From Clostridia bacterium (GTDB taxonomy: Bacteria > Bacillota > Clostridia > Oscillospirales > Acutalibacteraceae): DNA of 54,115 nt. The stretch spans positions 1 to 54,115 of the forward strand of contig JAFUIY010000008.1 in the NCBI GenBank assembly GCA_017473925.1, in the 5' to 3' direction. Every line of letters starts with the position of its first letter. Position 1 is the stretch's first letter. A model generated the notes under the pieces. It was not told where the DNA came from and made no database searches. It saw only the letters and a list, made by a program, of their open reading frames with translations. Of the stretch, positions 36,157 through 44,872 are shown in pieces. A program made the position numbers and the translations under genes.

Positions 36157-36188
36157 AAGCAGTTGCTGTGTTTTCAGCAACTGCTTTT
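36157..36188 (+). terminator. Terminator of the sugar operon
   Basis: A 12-pair stem AAGCAGTTGCTG/CAGCAACTGCTT with a six-base loop and T tail, 19 bases after the restored stop of the hydrolase. It may also serve the opposing gene at 36204. Confidence 0.88.
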
Positions 36189-36203
36189 TACATAAAAAGT
36201 ATT

Positions 36204-36566
36204 TTATATAACTTCCGCATAATTAAATTTTATTGAAACAATGTTTTCTTTACCTTTTTTGTCGCAGACGGTTATATCAAGAATAAACTTATTGTTTTCT
36301 TCTCTGAGAGTATCGCAAAACCACCAATTTCCTATAACAAACTCACCTTGAATCATTTTACTATTGTAAAACTTTATTAAACGAGTATTTACAAGTGTTA
36401 ATTCAATTTCGTAATAATTTTTGACAGGTTTCGGGTTGGTATAGTCATAATCAAGATTTATTATATTCACTGCTGTTATTTTAGCATCGTGAAATCCTCC
36501 TGATTTGCCCCAATACCATGAAGGATTTTTACCCGAAAGGTTTTCTGTTGTGTAAATTCTGCTCAT
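36204..36566 (-). CDS. Small orphan protein
   Basis: This 120-residue cytosolic protein is not recognised. It opens with SRIYTTENLSGKNPSWYWGK and GGFHDAKI, and continues as alternating beta strands (YYEIELTLVNTRLIKFYN, then WWFCDTLREENNKF and LDITVCDK). The size and strand pattern recall small immunity-type or DUF proteins found beside secreted proteins. It lies 20 bases after a lipoprotein gene on the same strand, so the two are probably one unit. Confidence 0.65.
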   Translation of the reverse strand: MSRIYTTENLSGKNPSWYWGKSGGFHDAKITAVNIINLDYDYTNPKPVKNYYEIELTLVNTRLIKFYNSKMIQGEFVIGNWWFCDTLREENNKFILDITVCDKKGKENIVSIKFNYAEVI

Positions 36567-36586
36567 GTCAGACTCCTTACAGCAAA

Positions 36587-37096
36587 TTAACTTAAATACT
36601 CATATAATGCCTGCATTTTGTCTGCATAGGCTTTTGCACATTCGTACTCTTTTTCTGTTTTCCATATACTTCCGTAAGTTCCGCCCTGAAATTTCACGAC
36701 AGCAAAATTATTGAAAAATTCAATATTGTTATTGAACTCATTTTCAAGATATTCGCAATACTCGTCAAGAGTTAGATATGCAGAATCAAAAGAGAAGTTT
36801 TCATATCCTATCGCTTCATTTTCTCTTTCTTTGTATTCTTCTTTAATAAGTTCTTTGTATTTGTTTGCACGGTTTATTTCGTCATCTGCCATTTTTGAAA
36901 TTATTTCTGTTCTTTCGTAATTGCTGATGCTCATGTCAGACAGAACGGAAGATAATTCTTCGTCTGTTTTTATGCTGTATGTATTATTTTCAGTTACAGA
37001 ATCCTGCGGATTATCGGATAATTCTTCTTTATTGCATGAGGGTAAGATGATAACAGTGAGCACCAGGATAATTAAAATGGGAATATATTTTTTCAT
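36587..37096 (-). CDS. Small lipoprotein
   Basis: This 169-residue protein has a lipoprotein signal peptide with Cys21 after LPS, then a short D/N/T-rich linker and a mainly helical, highly charged domain (EISNYERTEIISKMADDEI-like and YKELIKEEYKERENEAIG). It should be anchored on the outer face of the membrane. No family was recognised. It is followed by the 120-residue orphan gene. A - strand TATAAT (37175-37180) with a poor -35, TTCAAT, lies upstream. Confidence 0.7.
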   Translation of the reverse strand: MKKYIPILIILVLTVIILPSCNKEELSDNPQDSVTENNTYSIKTDEELSSVLSDMSISNYERTEIISKMADDEINRANKYKELIKEEYKERENEAIGYENFSFDSAYLTLDEYCEYLENEFNNNIEFFNNFAVVKFQGGTYGSIWKTEKEYECAKAYADKMQALYEYLS

Positions 37097-37268
37097 GGTT
37101 TCAACTCCTTATTTTATCATTTTCAATGAATAATTTACATTAATAAAACCATTGGAATCAGCCCTTTTTATTTTATTATAACTCTGATGATGTTTGTATT
37201 GAAATAACTTTTTAGTATAAATTTGATTTTTGTTAAATGTGCATAAATATTGATTGTCTGTTTCGTGC

Positions 37269-37302
37269 AAAAAAAACAGTTACTGCCGTAAAGCAGTAAC
37301 TG
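37269..37302 (-). terminator. Terminator of the glycyl radical enzyme operon
   Basis: On the - strand, stem CAGTTACTGC/GCAGTAACTG (arms 37277-37286 and 37293-37302) with a six-base loop and eight T. It ends the transcript after manA and the repeat arm. Confidence 0.88.
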
Positions 37303-37338
37303 CATAATTGTAAATTGTACATTGTTAATTGTTCATTG
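37303..37338 (-). repeat. Single arm of the AT-rich hairpin repeat
   Basis: ATTGTAAATTGTACATTG (37307-37324) is identical to one arm of the element at 20829-20846. The arm runs into the 3' end of the manA-like gene and supplies its last codons. Confidence 0.6.
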
Positions 37339-38344
37339 GTAAATCACACTGAATAATCTTCATATCACCCTCAGCAAAAAGTTTGCCATCAATTACTGCA
37401 GGTGCAAAGAAATAATCGCCTTTTTTTACTTCTCTGACAAATTCATCACAGATAACTTTTCCGTTGCCGTCTGTTACAACATAAACACTCGGACAGGGAA
37501 GTGAAACCTTTTCATCTTTAACATTGTATCTGCTGACAGCAAAGCAAGGTGTTTTTTCGTGGGTGATTAGTCTTTCAATGTGCCCCTCTTTTACAGGCTC
37601 ACATTTTGCGGCTTTGAGAGTTTTTTCGAGAGAATCAAGCTCCATATCAAAGCAATCAAAAGCAACATCGGGAGTCAGACCTAAATATTTTTCGTTGTCA
37701 CTGAGAACATATTCACCGCATTTGTTTTCGGGCTGAATGGTGAAATCAGTCGGTTCCTGAACTTCAAGAAGCAGGCAGTTTTTACCGATTGCGTGAATTG
37801 CTTTGCCCGGGATAAGAAAAACATCACCTACGTTTACGGGAATTTTGTTAAGCATTGAAACAAGCACGCTTTCATCTTTATCAAAAGCGGCTCTGAATTC
37901 CTCTTTTGAGTATCTCTTGTTGAAGCCAAAGTATATACAGGCATCTTCTCCTGTACCGAGAATTATCCAGCTTTCAGTCTTGCCGTATTCGCTGTTGAAA
38001 TACTTTCTTGAAAATTCTTTGTCAGGATGACACTGAACGGGAAGTCTTATTGATGAATCAAGTATTTTTGTAAGAATGCCCAGTTCAGTTCTGCCTTCAC
38101 CGAGCATTTCTACCGTATGATTCTTCAGAAGTTCATCGAATTTTTCACCGTCTTCTGTTATCGAAATACCTTCATCGGGAATTTCACTGCCTTCATTGAG
38201 TGCTTTTACATAGGAGCAGACCCACTCTTCGGGGAAAAAGCCCTCTGTGCTGTCATCACCGAAAAATGATGCAAACTGACTTCCGCCCGTGTAAATTCTT
38301 CTTACTCTGTTTTTCTTGAAAAATAATGGTTTGTTAAGGTTCAT
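37325..38344 (-). CDS. manA: Class I mannose-6-phosphate isomerase-like protein
   Basis: This 339-residue cupin metalloenzyme would interconvert mannose- and fructose-6-phosphate, or a related aldose/ketose phosphate. Zinc ligands fit: Gln104 and His106 (PVQCHPDKEF), Glu124 (KTESWIIL), and His184 (KAIHAIG). The N-terminus is divergent (TGGSQFASFFGDD and EEWVCSYVKALN replace the usual GExWELS region), so another substrate is possible. It is the last gene of a seven-gene operon, nine bases after an FGGY kinase, which suggests both act on the same phosphorylated sugar. The final residues MNN come from a repeat arm. Confidence 0.82.
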   Translation of the reverse strand: MNLNKPLFFKKNRVRRIYTGGSQFASFFGDDSTEGFFPEEWVCSYVKALNEGSEIPDEGISITEDGEKFDELLKNHTVEMLGEGRTELGILTKILDSSIRLPVQCHPDKEFSRKYFNSEYGKTESWIILGTGEDACIYFGFNKRYSKEEFRAAFDKDESVLVSMLNKIPVNVGDVFLIPGKAIHAIGKNCLLLEVQEPTDFTIQPENKCGEYVLSDNEKYLGLTPDVAFDCFDMELDSLEKTLKAAKCEPVKEGHIERLITHEKTPCFAVSRYNVKDEKVSLPCPSVYVVTDGNGKVICDEFVREVKKGDYFFAPAVIDGKLFAEGDMKIIQCDLPMNN

Positions 38345-38353
38345 TGTGTCACC

Positions 38354-39685
38354 TCATTGATAGTGTATCATCTGTTTTGCGGCTTCAAAGGTGTCTTTAT
38401 AAATGCCTGCTGCAACACTTGCGAAAATAGCGGCACCGAATGATGCTTCTTCCGTGTGTGCAGGGACATAAAGCTTTATGCCGAAAAGCTCTTCAAGATA
38501 ATGTCTTAAAACAGAACTTTTTCTTACGGCATTACCTGAAGACACAAGCACGGAACCATTTATTCCGAAGCCGTCAAAAAGTGTATAAAGCTCACTTGCC
38601 ATGCCGTATAAAAATCCTCTTGTAAGCTCTGCAGGATTGAAATTACTCTCAGTAATCCCCGTAACAGCTCCCTTTAAATCGGGAATTTTTCTTGTACCGC
38701 AGAAACGGGTGTCAACTGTCAGTGAATGTTCATCGGGTCTGATTTCAGCTATCTTGTCCATGTTTTTATAGACATCGTCTTTGTTTCCGCCGAAGATTTC
38801 TGCACACTCAGTGAAGAATTTATGAAGCAGAGCAAAGCTTCTCCCACCACAAAGGGGAGCCCCTACAAGAATATATTTGTTGTCATTCAGAGGTCTTGTT
38901 TCACCGTCTGAAAGTGCTTTCGGCGTGTCAGTTATAACCGATACCTGACTGCCCGTGCCGATGTTTACAAGAATGCTGTTTTCGTCACTTACAGAACCCA
39001 GAACAGACGCCTGATTGTCGCCGATTGCAACTGATACGGGTACACCGTTTTCGTCTTTACCTGCAATAGTACAATCATTGCAGACCTCAGAAAGAAAGCT
39101 TCTGTCAATGCCGATTTTTAATAGTGCATCTTTGTCAAAATCAGCCTTTGTAAGGTCAAAGCAGCCGAGACTTGCCGCATCACTCGAATGTATAAGGGGT
39201 GTTTTTCTGCCTGTCAGCTTCATCACAAGATAGTCGTGAATTGTTGAAAGTGTAACGGCATTTTCAGGAACATTATTTTCCTGAATATTAACGAAATGAG
39301 TAACAAGCCCGAAGCCTGATGCCATTGTATAACCTGTTGCTTCTGTAAGGTATGATGCATAAGTGCCGTCTTTGAATGGCTTGTTTCCGCTTTCATCCTG
39401 CCAGGTGTAAAGAGGGCTTACGGCTTCTCCGTCTTTGTCAAGATACACAATACCGTGCATCTGCCCCGTAACACCGATTGCGGTTATGGGAGAGTATTTT
39501 TCAACAAGCTCATTTTTGATTCTGAGAACTGTGTCAATTATAATTCCGGGATTCTGCAGCTTTGTGCCCTGAATAACAGAATCGTTTTTTACTGTTCTGC
39601 TCTCAAGTATTTTTCCCGTTTCAGCATCAGTCACAACAGCACTGATTGTTGTTGTGCCGATGTCAAGTCCTAATATCTTTAACAT
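38354..39685 (-). CDS. FGGY-family carbohydrate kinase
   Basis: This 443-residue sugar kinase has the ATPase-fold phosphate-1 loop GLDIGTTT (6-13), the substrate-binding GVTGQMHGIVYLD and TWQDESG, and a catalytic Asp223 in AIGDNQASVLG. Phosphate loop 2 is NIGTGSQVS and the adenosine motif is VSSGNAVRKS. The length and GQMHG box are closer to sedoheptulokinase- and xylulokinase-like enzymes than to glycerol kinase. It overlaps the glycyl radical enzyme gene by seven bases and precedes manA by nine. Likely it phosphorylates a ketose or polyol linked to the radical enzyme. The substrate is unknown. Confidence 0.88.
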   Translation of the reverse strand: MLKILGLDIGTTTISAVVTDAETGKILESRTVKNDSVIQGTKLQNPGIIIDTVLRIKNELVEKYSPITAIGVTGQMHGIVYLDKDGEAVSPLYTWQDESGNKPFKDGTYASYLTEATGYTMASGFGLVTHFVNIQENNVPENAVTLSTIHDYLVMKLTGRKTPLIHSSDAASLGCFDLTKADFDKDALLKIGIDRSFLSEVCNDCTIAGKDENGVPVSVAIGDNQASVLGSVSDENSILVNIGTGSQVSVITDTPKALSDGETRPLNDNKYILVGAPLCGGRSFALLHKFFTECAEIFGGNKDDVYKNMDKIAEIRPDEHSLTVDTRFCGTRKIPDLKGAVTGITESNFNPAELTRGFLYGMASELYTLFDGFGINGSVLVSSGNAVRKSSVLRHYLEELFGIKLYVPAHTEEASFGAAIFASVAAGIYKDTFEAAKQMIHYQ

Positions 39686-42042
39686 TCTATTCCACCTGTT
39701 GATTTCGGGTCAAGTCTTGTTATGATATCCTGCTGAATTGCAGGTGAGAGGTCAAGGAAATTAACAAATGTGCCGTGAATTCTCATGATATATACACCGC
39801 TCGGAGCATATTTCTTGGGATTATCAAGCACCTTTCTGAGCATTTCGGGTGTTGTGATGTTAAGATACATATAGAACGGTGAAATGCCCTGCTGTAAGGG
39901 ATTGAAGAAAAGGGGATTTACGATTTTTGTTCTGAATTCAAGTCCCTTTGCTTCGTATGTTTCACCTTTGAAATATTTGGGGGCAATACCGAGATGTGAT
40001 GCACAGCCTCCGCACATTTTGTCATAGGGAAGCTTCATCTGTGAAAGTGTACGGAAACCGAGTCCCTGATTGGCATCACCGTGAAGAGGGTCAATACCGT
40101 AGTTGAGCATTTCTCTTGATTTTCTGCCGTCAGGAAGTGCTCCGACCCAGTAACCGTAAAGAAGATGTGTTGACGGTGTGCTGAAATCAGGACGGAAAGG
40201 ATTGCCGAGATAGTTTTTCTTTGATGCAACAATATCGGCAATCTTTGATGTAACCTCAACTGCTTCCTTATCTGCAATTTCATTATTATTTCCGAATTTG
40301 GGGCAGGAGAGAAGATAATCTCTGAGTTCTTCATAGCCCTCAAAGTTATTCTTTATAGCGTCAATAAGCTTGTCTGCATCCTCGGGACGGTCTTTAAGAA
40401 GACAGTCAATTGCAACAAAGCTGTCTGCAACAACGCTTGTGCCGTGAATAAGACATCCGCTGCCGTTGTATATTGTTCCCTGATTATCGATGTCTCTTGC
40501 ATCGTAGCCTGACTCAATACCGCCCATAACAGCTGAGAGGAAAGGCACGGGGAGAAGTGAAAGTGCTTTTGAAGCACCGTTTGCGGCATCTGTCATAAGA
40601 GAAGCATATTCTTCTGCATTTGCATAGAACTTTTCTCTGATATTCTGCAGTTTTTCGAGGGCAGAAGAATCATCTGTCTTTCCGATTCTCTTGCCTGTAA
40701 TCTCCGAAAAACCGCCTGTGAGTGTGAGTTCAAGAATTTTGCCGAGATTGAACCAGCTGTTTGTTGTGTTACCTGAATCCTTACCCATGATAAGGGGTTC
40801 CTGACAGCCTGCAATTGAGTAATCTGCAAGATGCTCAGTTTTTACTCCGTGGTTTGAAAGTACTTCAAACATTGCATCGTCATTGAAAAGTGAGGGTGTA
40901 AGACAACCTGGTGTGAAGAAGAATTTACCCATAGCCTCATAAACTGAGTCGGGTGTATTCTTGTGAAGCTTGACTGAGAGAATAGGCTGAGGCATGTTCA
41001 TATCGTAATAAGCATCGAAAAGGGCAAATGATGTTTCATTTGTCATATCATTGCCGTTTTCATCCTTGCCGCCGATAATAAGATTCTGAGAAATTGCCCA
41101 GCTTCTGTCTGCAACATTATAGAAAACAAGAAGATGCTTGAGAAGTGCTGCTGTGTCTTCTCGTGAAAGGTTTTCCTTTGCTCTGTAAGGCTCGAAAATT
41201 CTGTCTGCATTGCCGACAGAGAATGCAAAGGGATTGGGAGCCTGCTCAAGACACATAATCTGCCACAGGAGTATAAAACTCTGTATAGCCTCGAAGAGTG
41301 TTTCTGCACCCTTAGCAGGGACCTTTGCGAGTGCTTCTGCAATATTGATAAGCCGCAGCTTTTCGTCTTCATCATTTGTTTTTTCTGCATTTTCAAGAGC
41401 AAGATTTCTGTATCTTTCTGCAAGGATAAGAACAGCTTCAAGGGCATATTTCATACCTCTGCGGTGTGAATTCTGCTTGTCGTTGCCCTCTTTTTTGTCA
41501 AGCTCTTCAATAAGGTGCTTTACACCGTATTTTATTGCAGGTCTCATATCGGGAATAACATGTCCCGTAACCTGCTCAATGAAGAATGCAACCTCATCTG
41601 TGTATTCGCTGTATTTGTCATAAACCTTTGAAAGCTCTTTAACAAAGGGCGTTTCTTTATCGTAAGCACGCATCTTCTCAATGCGTTCTTTTGTGAATTC
41701 TGCGTCTTCATCGATATCATCATAGACTGCTGTGGGGTCACAGTAGCCTGAGAATGTTTCAACTCTGAATGCAGGATTAATAAGAGCATAGCTTCTTGCA
41801 AAAGCATCTCTCTGTGTACCCGCAAATACAGCGTATCTGCTGATTGAAAGAGGCAGTCTTTCTGCAATGATTTTAAGCTGCTGACCTGCTTTTTCAACGG
41901 GAGGAAGGTCCTCCCACAGTTCGTCTGTTTCCCGTCTGTATTCCTTGATTCTGAACCAGCCGTCAAGCTTTTTGAGTGAACGCTCCTCCTTGAAAAGTTC
42001 CTTTGCGAGGTTTGTCAGATGTTCGTGATTGCCGATTTTCAT
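39679..42042 (-). CDS. Glycyl radical enzyme of unassigned class
   Basis: This 787-residue oxygen-sensitive enzyme belongs to the pyruvate formate-lyase-like family. The thiyl Cys413 lies in SIAGCQEPL with Glu415 two on, the C-x-E pattern of glycerol dehydratase and choline lyase; PFL has CC. The radical glycine aligns with Gly757 in VYIMRIHGTFVNFLDLS. That loop differs from the usual RVxGY, with His before and Thr after the Gly. The rest of the C-terminal helix (LSPAIQQDIITR) is normal. A dedicated activase is encoded 11 bases upstream, and a sugar kinase and an isomerase follow. A C-O or C-C cleaving role on a polyol or sugar-derived substrate is inferred. Confidence 0.88.
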   Translation of the reverse strand: MKIGNHEHLTNLAKELFKEERSLKKLDGWFRIKEYRRETDELWEDLPPVEKAGQQLKIIAERLPLSISRYAVFAGTQRDAFARSYALINPAFRVETFSGYCDPTAVYDDIDEDAEFTKERIEKMRAYDKETPFVKELSKVYDKYSEYTDEVAFFIEQVTGHVIPDMRPAIKYGVKHLIEELDKKEGNDKQNSHRRGMKYALEAVLILAERYRNLALENAEKTNDEDEKLRLINIAEALAKVPAKGAETLFEAIQSFILLWQIMCLEQAPNPFAFSVGNADRIFEPYRAKENLSREDTAALLKHLLVFYNVADRSWAISQNLIIGGKDENGNDMTNETSFALFDAYYDMNMPQPILSVKLHKNTPDSVYEAMGKFFFTPGCLTPSLFNDDAMFEVLSNHGVKTEHLADYSIAGCQEPLIMGKDSGNTTNSWFNLGKILELTLTGGFSEITGKRIGKTDDSSALEKLQNIREKFYANAEEYASLMTDAANGASKALSLLPVPFLSAVMGGIESGYDARDIDNQGTIYNGSGCLIHGTSVVADSFVAIDCLLKDRPEDADKLIDAIKNNFEGYEELRDYLLSCPKFGNNNEIADKEAVEVTSKIADIVASKKNYLGNPFRPDFSTPSTHLLYGYWVGALPDGRKSREMLNYGIDPLHGDANQGLGFRTLSQMKLPYDKMCGGCASHLGIAPKYFKGETYEAKGLEFRTKIVNPLFFNPLQQGISPFYMYLNITTPEMLRKVLDNPKKYAPSGVYIMRIHGTFVNFLDLSPAIQQDIITRLDPKSTGGIEC

Positions 42043-42053
42043 TTTATCACACC

Positions 42054-42761
42054 CTATGTTTTAATAACTTTAATTGAGTTTTTTTTGAATTTATCAATAA
42101 ATTTCTTTATTGTTTCATTTTTTACAAAGCCGTCTGTGACGGTGTATTCTTTGCCGAGCTTCAGCCACTTTTCCTTGCCGTATTCGTGGTAAGGAAGTAT
42201 TTCCACATCATAATTATCATTAAGGGAACTGAAAAAATCAATAAATCCCTGAAGTGATTCGTCATCATCATTGAATGAGTGAATCAATGGAATTCTTATA
42301 TGAATGTGTTTTGATTTTTCAATATTTCTGATATTGCTTTCGATTACCTGAAGATTACCGACTGTTATAGCTTTCAGTCTTTCCTGTATGGGGGATTTGA
42401 AATCTGCAATTACGGTATCGCATTTTTTTGCAACAGAGAGAAAATCAGGTGTATCAGCATTTGATTCAATACAGAAGCTGACATGGGGAAGACTGTCAAT
42501 TATTTCGCATAATGCTTCTGCCTGCAGAGTACATTCACCGCCCGTGAATGTTACACCTCCGCCGTCAAAAAACATCGGCTCTGAAGAAATGATTTCATTG
42601 ATTATTTCCGATGTGTCATATTCTTTTCCCGATTTTGTCATACCCTCGGGGTTTGAACACCATGGACAGACCATGTTACACCCCGAAAGGTGATATACAA
42701 GTCTGTTTCCGGGGCCGTCCTGAGAATAATTGAATCCTTTTTCAAAAACTGTTATCTTCAT
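42054..42761 (-). CDS. Glycyl radical enzyme activase (radical SAM)
   Basis: This 235-residue radical SAM protein makes the glycyl radical on its partner. The CX3CX2C motif is Cys28, Cys32 and Cys35 (LSGCNMVCPWCSNPEG), with the SAM-binding TFTGGECTLQ and, further on, VIADFKSP. It is of the short, PFL-activase type: there is no ferredoxin-like insert with extra clusters after the CxxxCxxC loop. It overlaps the transporter gene by four bases and lies 11 bases before the radical enzyme gene, so they are translated together. Confidence 0.93.
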   Translation of the reverse strand: MKITVFEKGFNYSQDGPGNRLVYHLSGCNMVCPWCSNPEGMTKSGKEYDTSEIINEIISSEPMFFDGGGVTFTGGECTLQAEALCEIIDSLPHVSFCIESNADTPDFLSVAKKCDTVIADFKSPIQERLKAITVGNLQVIESNIRNIEKSKHIHIRIPLIHSFNDDDESLQGFIDFFSSLNDNYDVEILPYHEYGKEKWLKLGKEYTVTDGFVKNETIKKFIDKFKKNSIKVIKT

Positions 42762-43714
42762 TTTTTTGCTTTATTACCGATTTTAAAATCGGGAAGCTGA
42801 GCCATAATGATTGCAACAAACATGACTGCAAAGCCGATAAATTCTCTCTGTGTCGGGAGATTTCCTCGGATAACCCAGTCTGCAAGACCTGAGAAAACTG
42901 ATTCAAGACTCATAAGCAAGGGAGCGAGAATATGATTACAATGCTTCTGTCCGATAATCTGAAGAGTAAAGGCTGCACCGCCTGAAAGGACACCTGAATA
43001 AAGAAGAGGAATTGCATTTGCCTTGATGACCTCAAGGTCAGGCTTTTCAAATATCAGCATAAGAATGGTTGCAATCAGTGCTGTAATGCCGAACTGAATA
43101 CATGAAAGCTTTACGCCGTCAACCTTATCCGAAACCAAGTCAACCGTGATAATCTGAGCACCGAAACCGAATGCACATATAATGAGCATAATGTCAGCAG
43201 TTGACATTGAAAGTCCTGCACCGGGAGTGATTGAAATAAAATACAGACCTACCATGCCGACAGCAACGCTGAGCCATGCCATAAGGCCTACCTTTTTCCT
43301 GAAGAAAATACCGAATATCGGTACAAAAATTATGTAAAGAGCTGTAAGGAATGCTGCTCTGCCTGTGGAAACATCCTTGCCCTGCATATCAATACCGTAT
43401 TGCTGAAAAATACAGCCTACAGCAAGTGTGATACCGCATATAATACCTGCTATGGTGAGTGTTTTGTTTTCTGTAAACCAATGCTTAAGACTATTGTATT
43501 TTTTCTTGTTAAGCTTTGCTTTGCCTGTATTGTTCTGTATGAGAACAACCACAAGGATTGAAAGGAATGCAAGAGTGCTTCTGATGCTCTGGAATGTGAA
43601 TGAGCCCACATCTCCGCCTTCACTCTGTGCAACGAATGAAATACCCCATATAAGTGATGCAAGTACAATGAGAAGGGGACTGATAATTTTTTGTGCCTTT
43701 AATTTTCTGTCCAT
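42758..43714 (-). CDS. DMT-superfamily transporter (EamA)
   Basis: This 318-residue membrane protein has ten predicted helices in two repeated EamA halves. The first half opens with LIVLASLIWGISFVAQSEG and the second ends LESVFSGLADWVIRGNLPT, both typical. DMT/EamA transporters export or import amino acids, sugars or metabolites; no motif tells the substrate. It sits between alanine racemase (three bases upstream) and the activase (four-base overlap), so a role in moving the substrate or product of the operon is likely. Confidence 0.9.
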   Translation of the reverse strand: MDRKLKAQKIISPLLIVLASLIWGISFVAQSEGGDVGSFTFQSIRSTLAFLSILVVVLIQNNTGKAKLNKKKYNSLKHWFTENKTLTIAGIICGITLAVGCIFQQYGIDMQGKDVSTGRAAFLTALYIIFVPIFGIFFRKKVGLMAWLSVAVGMVGLYFISITPGAGLSMSTADIMLIICAFGFGAQIITVDLVSDKVDGVKLSCIQFGITALIATILMLIFEKPDLEVIKANAIPLLYSGVLSGGAAFTLQIIGQKHCNHILAPLLMSLESVFSGLADWVIRGNLPTQREFIGFAVMFVAIIMAQLPDFKIGNKAKK

Positions 43715-43717
43715 TTT

Positions 43718-44872
43718 TTACCTCAGATAATTGACTGTTTTTATGATTTTTCCGTCTTTTTTATAGACTCTCGGTATTCTTCTTGAAACACCGCATATAA
43801 CTTCATAATTGAAGCTCATTGATTTTTCACCGATTTCTTCTGCAGAAACGGTGAGATTGCCGTCAGAGCCGAACAGGATGACTTCATCTGTTACATCACA
43901 ATCAATGTCGGTTACATCAATCATGAACATATCCATACATACTCTGCCCACGATAGGAGCATATTTACCGTTTACAATTACTCTTCCGCAGCCTGACAGT
44001 GCTCTGGGATAGCCGTCTGCATAGCCTGCAGAAACGGTTGCAATGCGACGTTTTTCAGATGTTTTATATGTGTGACCGTAGCTTATACCTACATTTTCAT
44101 TTACATCTTTTATGCTTATTATGTGGCTTTTGAAAGTTAAAGCAGAATAAAGATTAATTTTTGATTTATCAATTTCATCTGACGGATATAATCCGTATAG
44201 TGAAATTCCCATTCTGACAAGGTCAAAATGCTCATCGAATTCGGAAATGCCTGCAGAATTGCACATGTGATGGATACTGAATGAAACACCTGCATTATTA
44301 CATTTTTCAACAAAGTCCTTGTAAAGAGCAGTCTGCTTATCTGAAACAGTCTTGTCTGTCATATCTGCACACGCATAATGCGAGAAAATGCCTTCAAGCT
44401 CAATGTTTTCAAGTCTGCTGATTTCACATACTGCTTTTACTGAATCCTCATCGGGGGTAAATCCAATCCGTGTCATTCCCGTATCAACGGCAATATGTAT
44501 TTTTGCAACTTTTCCGAGCCTTTTTGCTGTTTCGCTTATTTTCTTTGCTCTTTCTTTATTGTAAACAGTCAGTCTTACATCATTGTTGATAAGCTCTTCA
44601 TAGTCATCGGAATGTGTGTATGAAAGTATAAGTATGTTATTATTAATTCCCGAGCTCCTGAGCTCCATTGCTTCATCTGCCGATGCAACGGCAAAAAAAT
44701 CCACTTTATCTGAAAGTAATTCTGCAATTGTAACAGCTCCGTGACCGTAAGCATCAGCCTTTACAACGGCACAGCTTAGGGTGCCACTGCTTATGCATTT
44801 CTTAAGCTCCTTGAGATTATGTTCAATTGCATCAACATCAATTTCAGCAAATGTTCTTAAATATCTGTTCAT
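43718..44872 (-). CDS. alr: Alanine racemase
   Basis: This 384-residue PLP enzyme converts L- to D-alanine. The PLP lysine is Lys38 in CAVVKADAYGHGA. Other signatures are HIAVDTGMTRIGF, FSHYACAD, MCNSAGI and the tyrosine box GISYGHTYKT, ending PIVGRVCMDMFMIDVT. Together these confirm a full-length type III fold racemase, probably cytosolic and usually needed for peptidoglycan. Its ATG overlaps the stop of the aminotransferase gene by four bases. Whether it is the cell's only racemase or a pathway copy cannot be judged here. Confidence 0.96.
   Translation of the reverse strand: MNRYLRTFAEIDVDAIEHNLKELKKCISSGTLSCAVVKADAYGHGAVTIAELLSDKVDFFAVASADEAMELRSSGINNNILILSYTHSDDYEELINNDVRLTVYNKERAKKISETAKRLGKVAKIHIAVDTGMTRIGFTPDEDSVKAVCEISRLENIELEGIFSHYACADMTDKTVSDKQTALYKDFVEKCNNAGVSFSIHHMCNSAGISEFDEHFDLVRMGISLYGLYPSDEIDKSKINLYSALTFKSHIISIKDVNENVGISYGHTYKTSEKRRIATVSAGYADGYPRALSGCGRVIVNGKYAPIVGRVCMDMFMIDVTDIDCDVTDEVILFGSDGNLTVSAEEIGEKSMSFNYEVICGVSRRIPRVYKKDGKIIKTVNYLR

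Noticed and set aside
39679-42042. Plain pyruvate formate-lyase
   Set aside because: The active site has a single Cys with C-x-E (GCQEP), not the CC pair of PFL.
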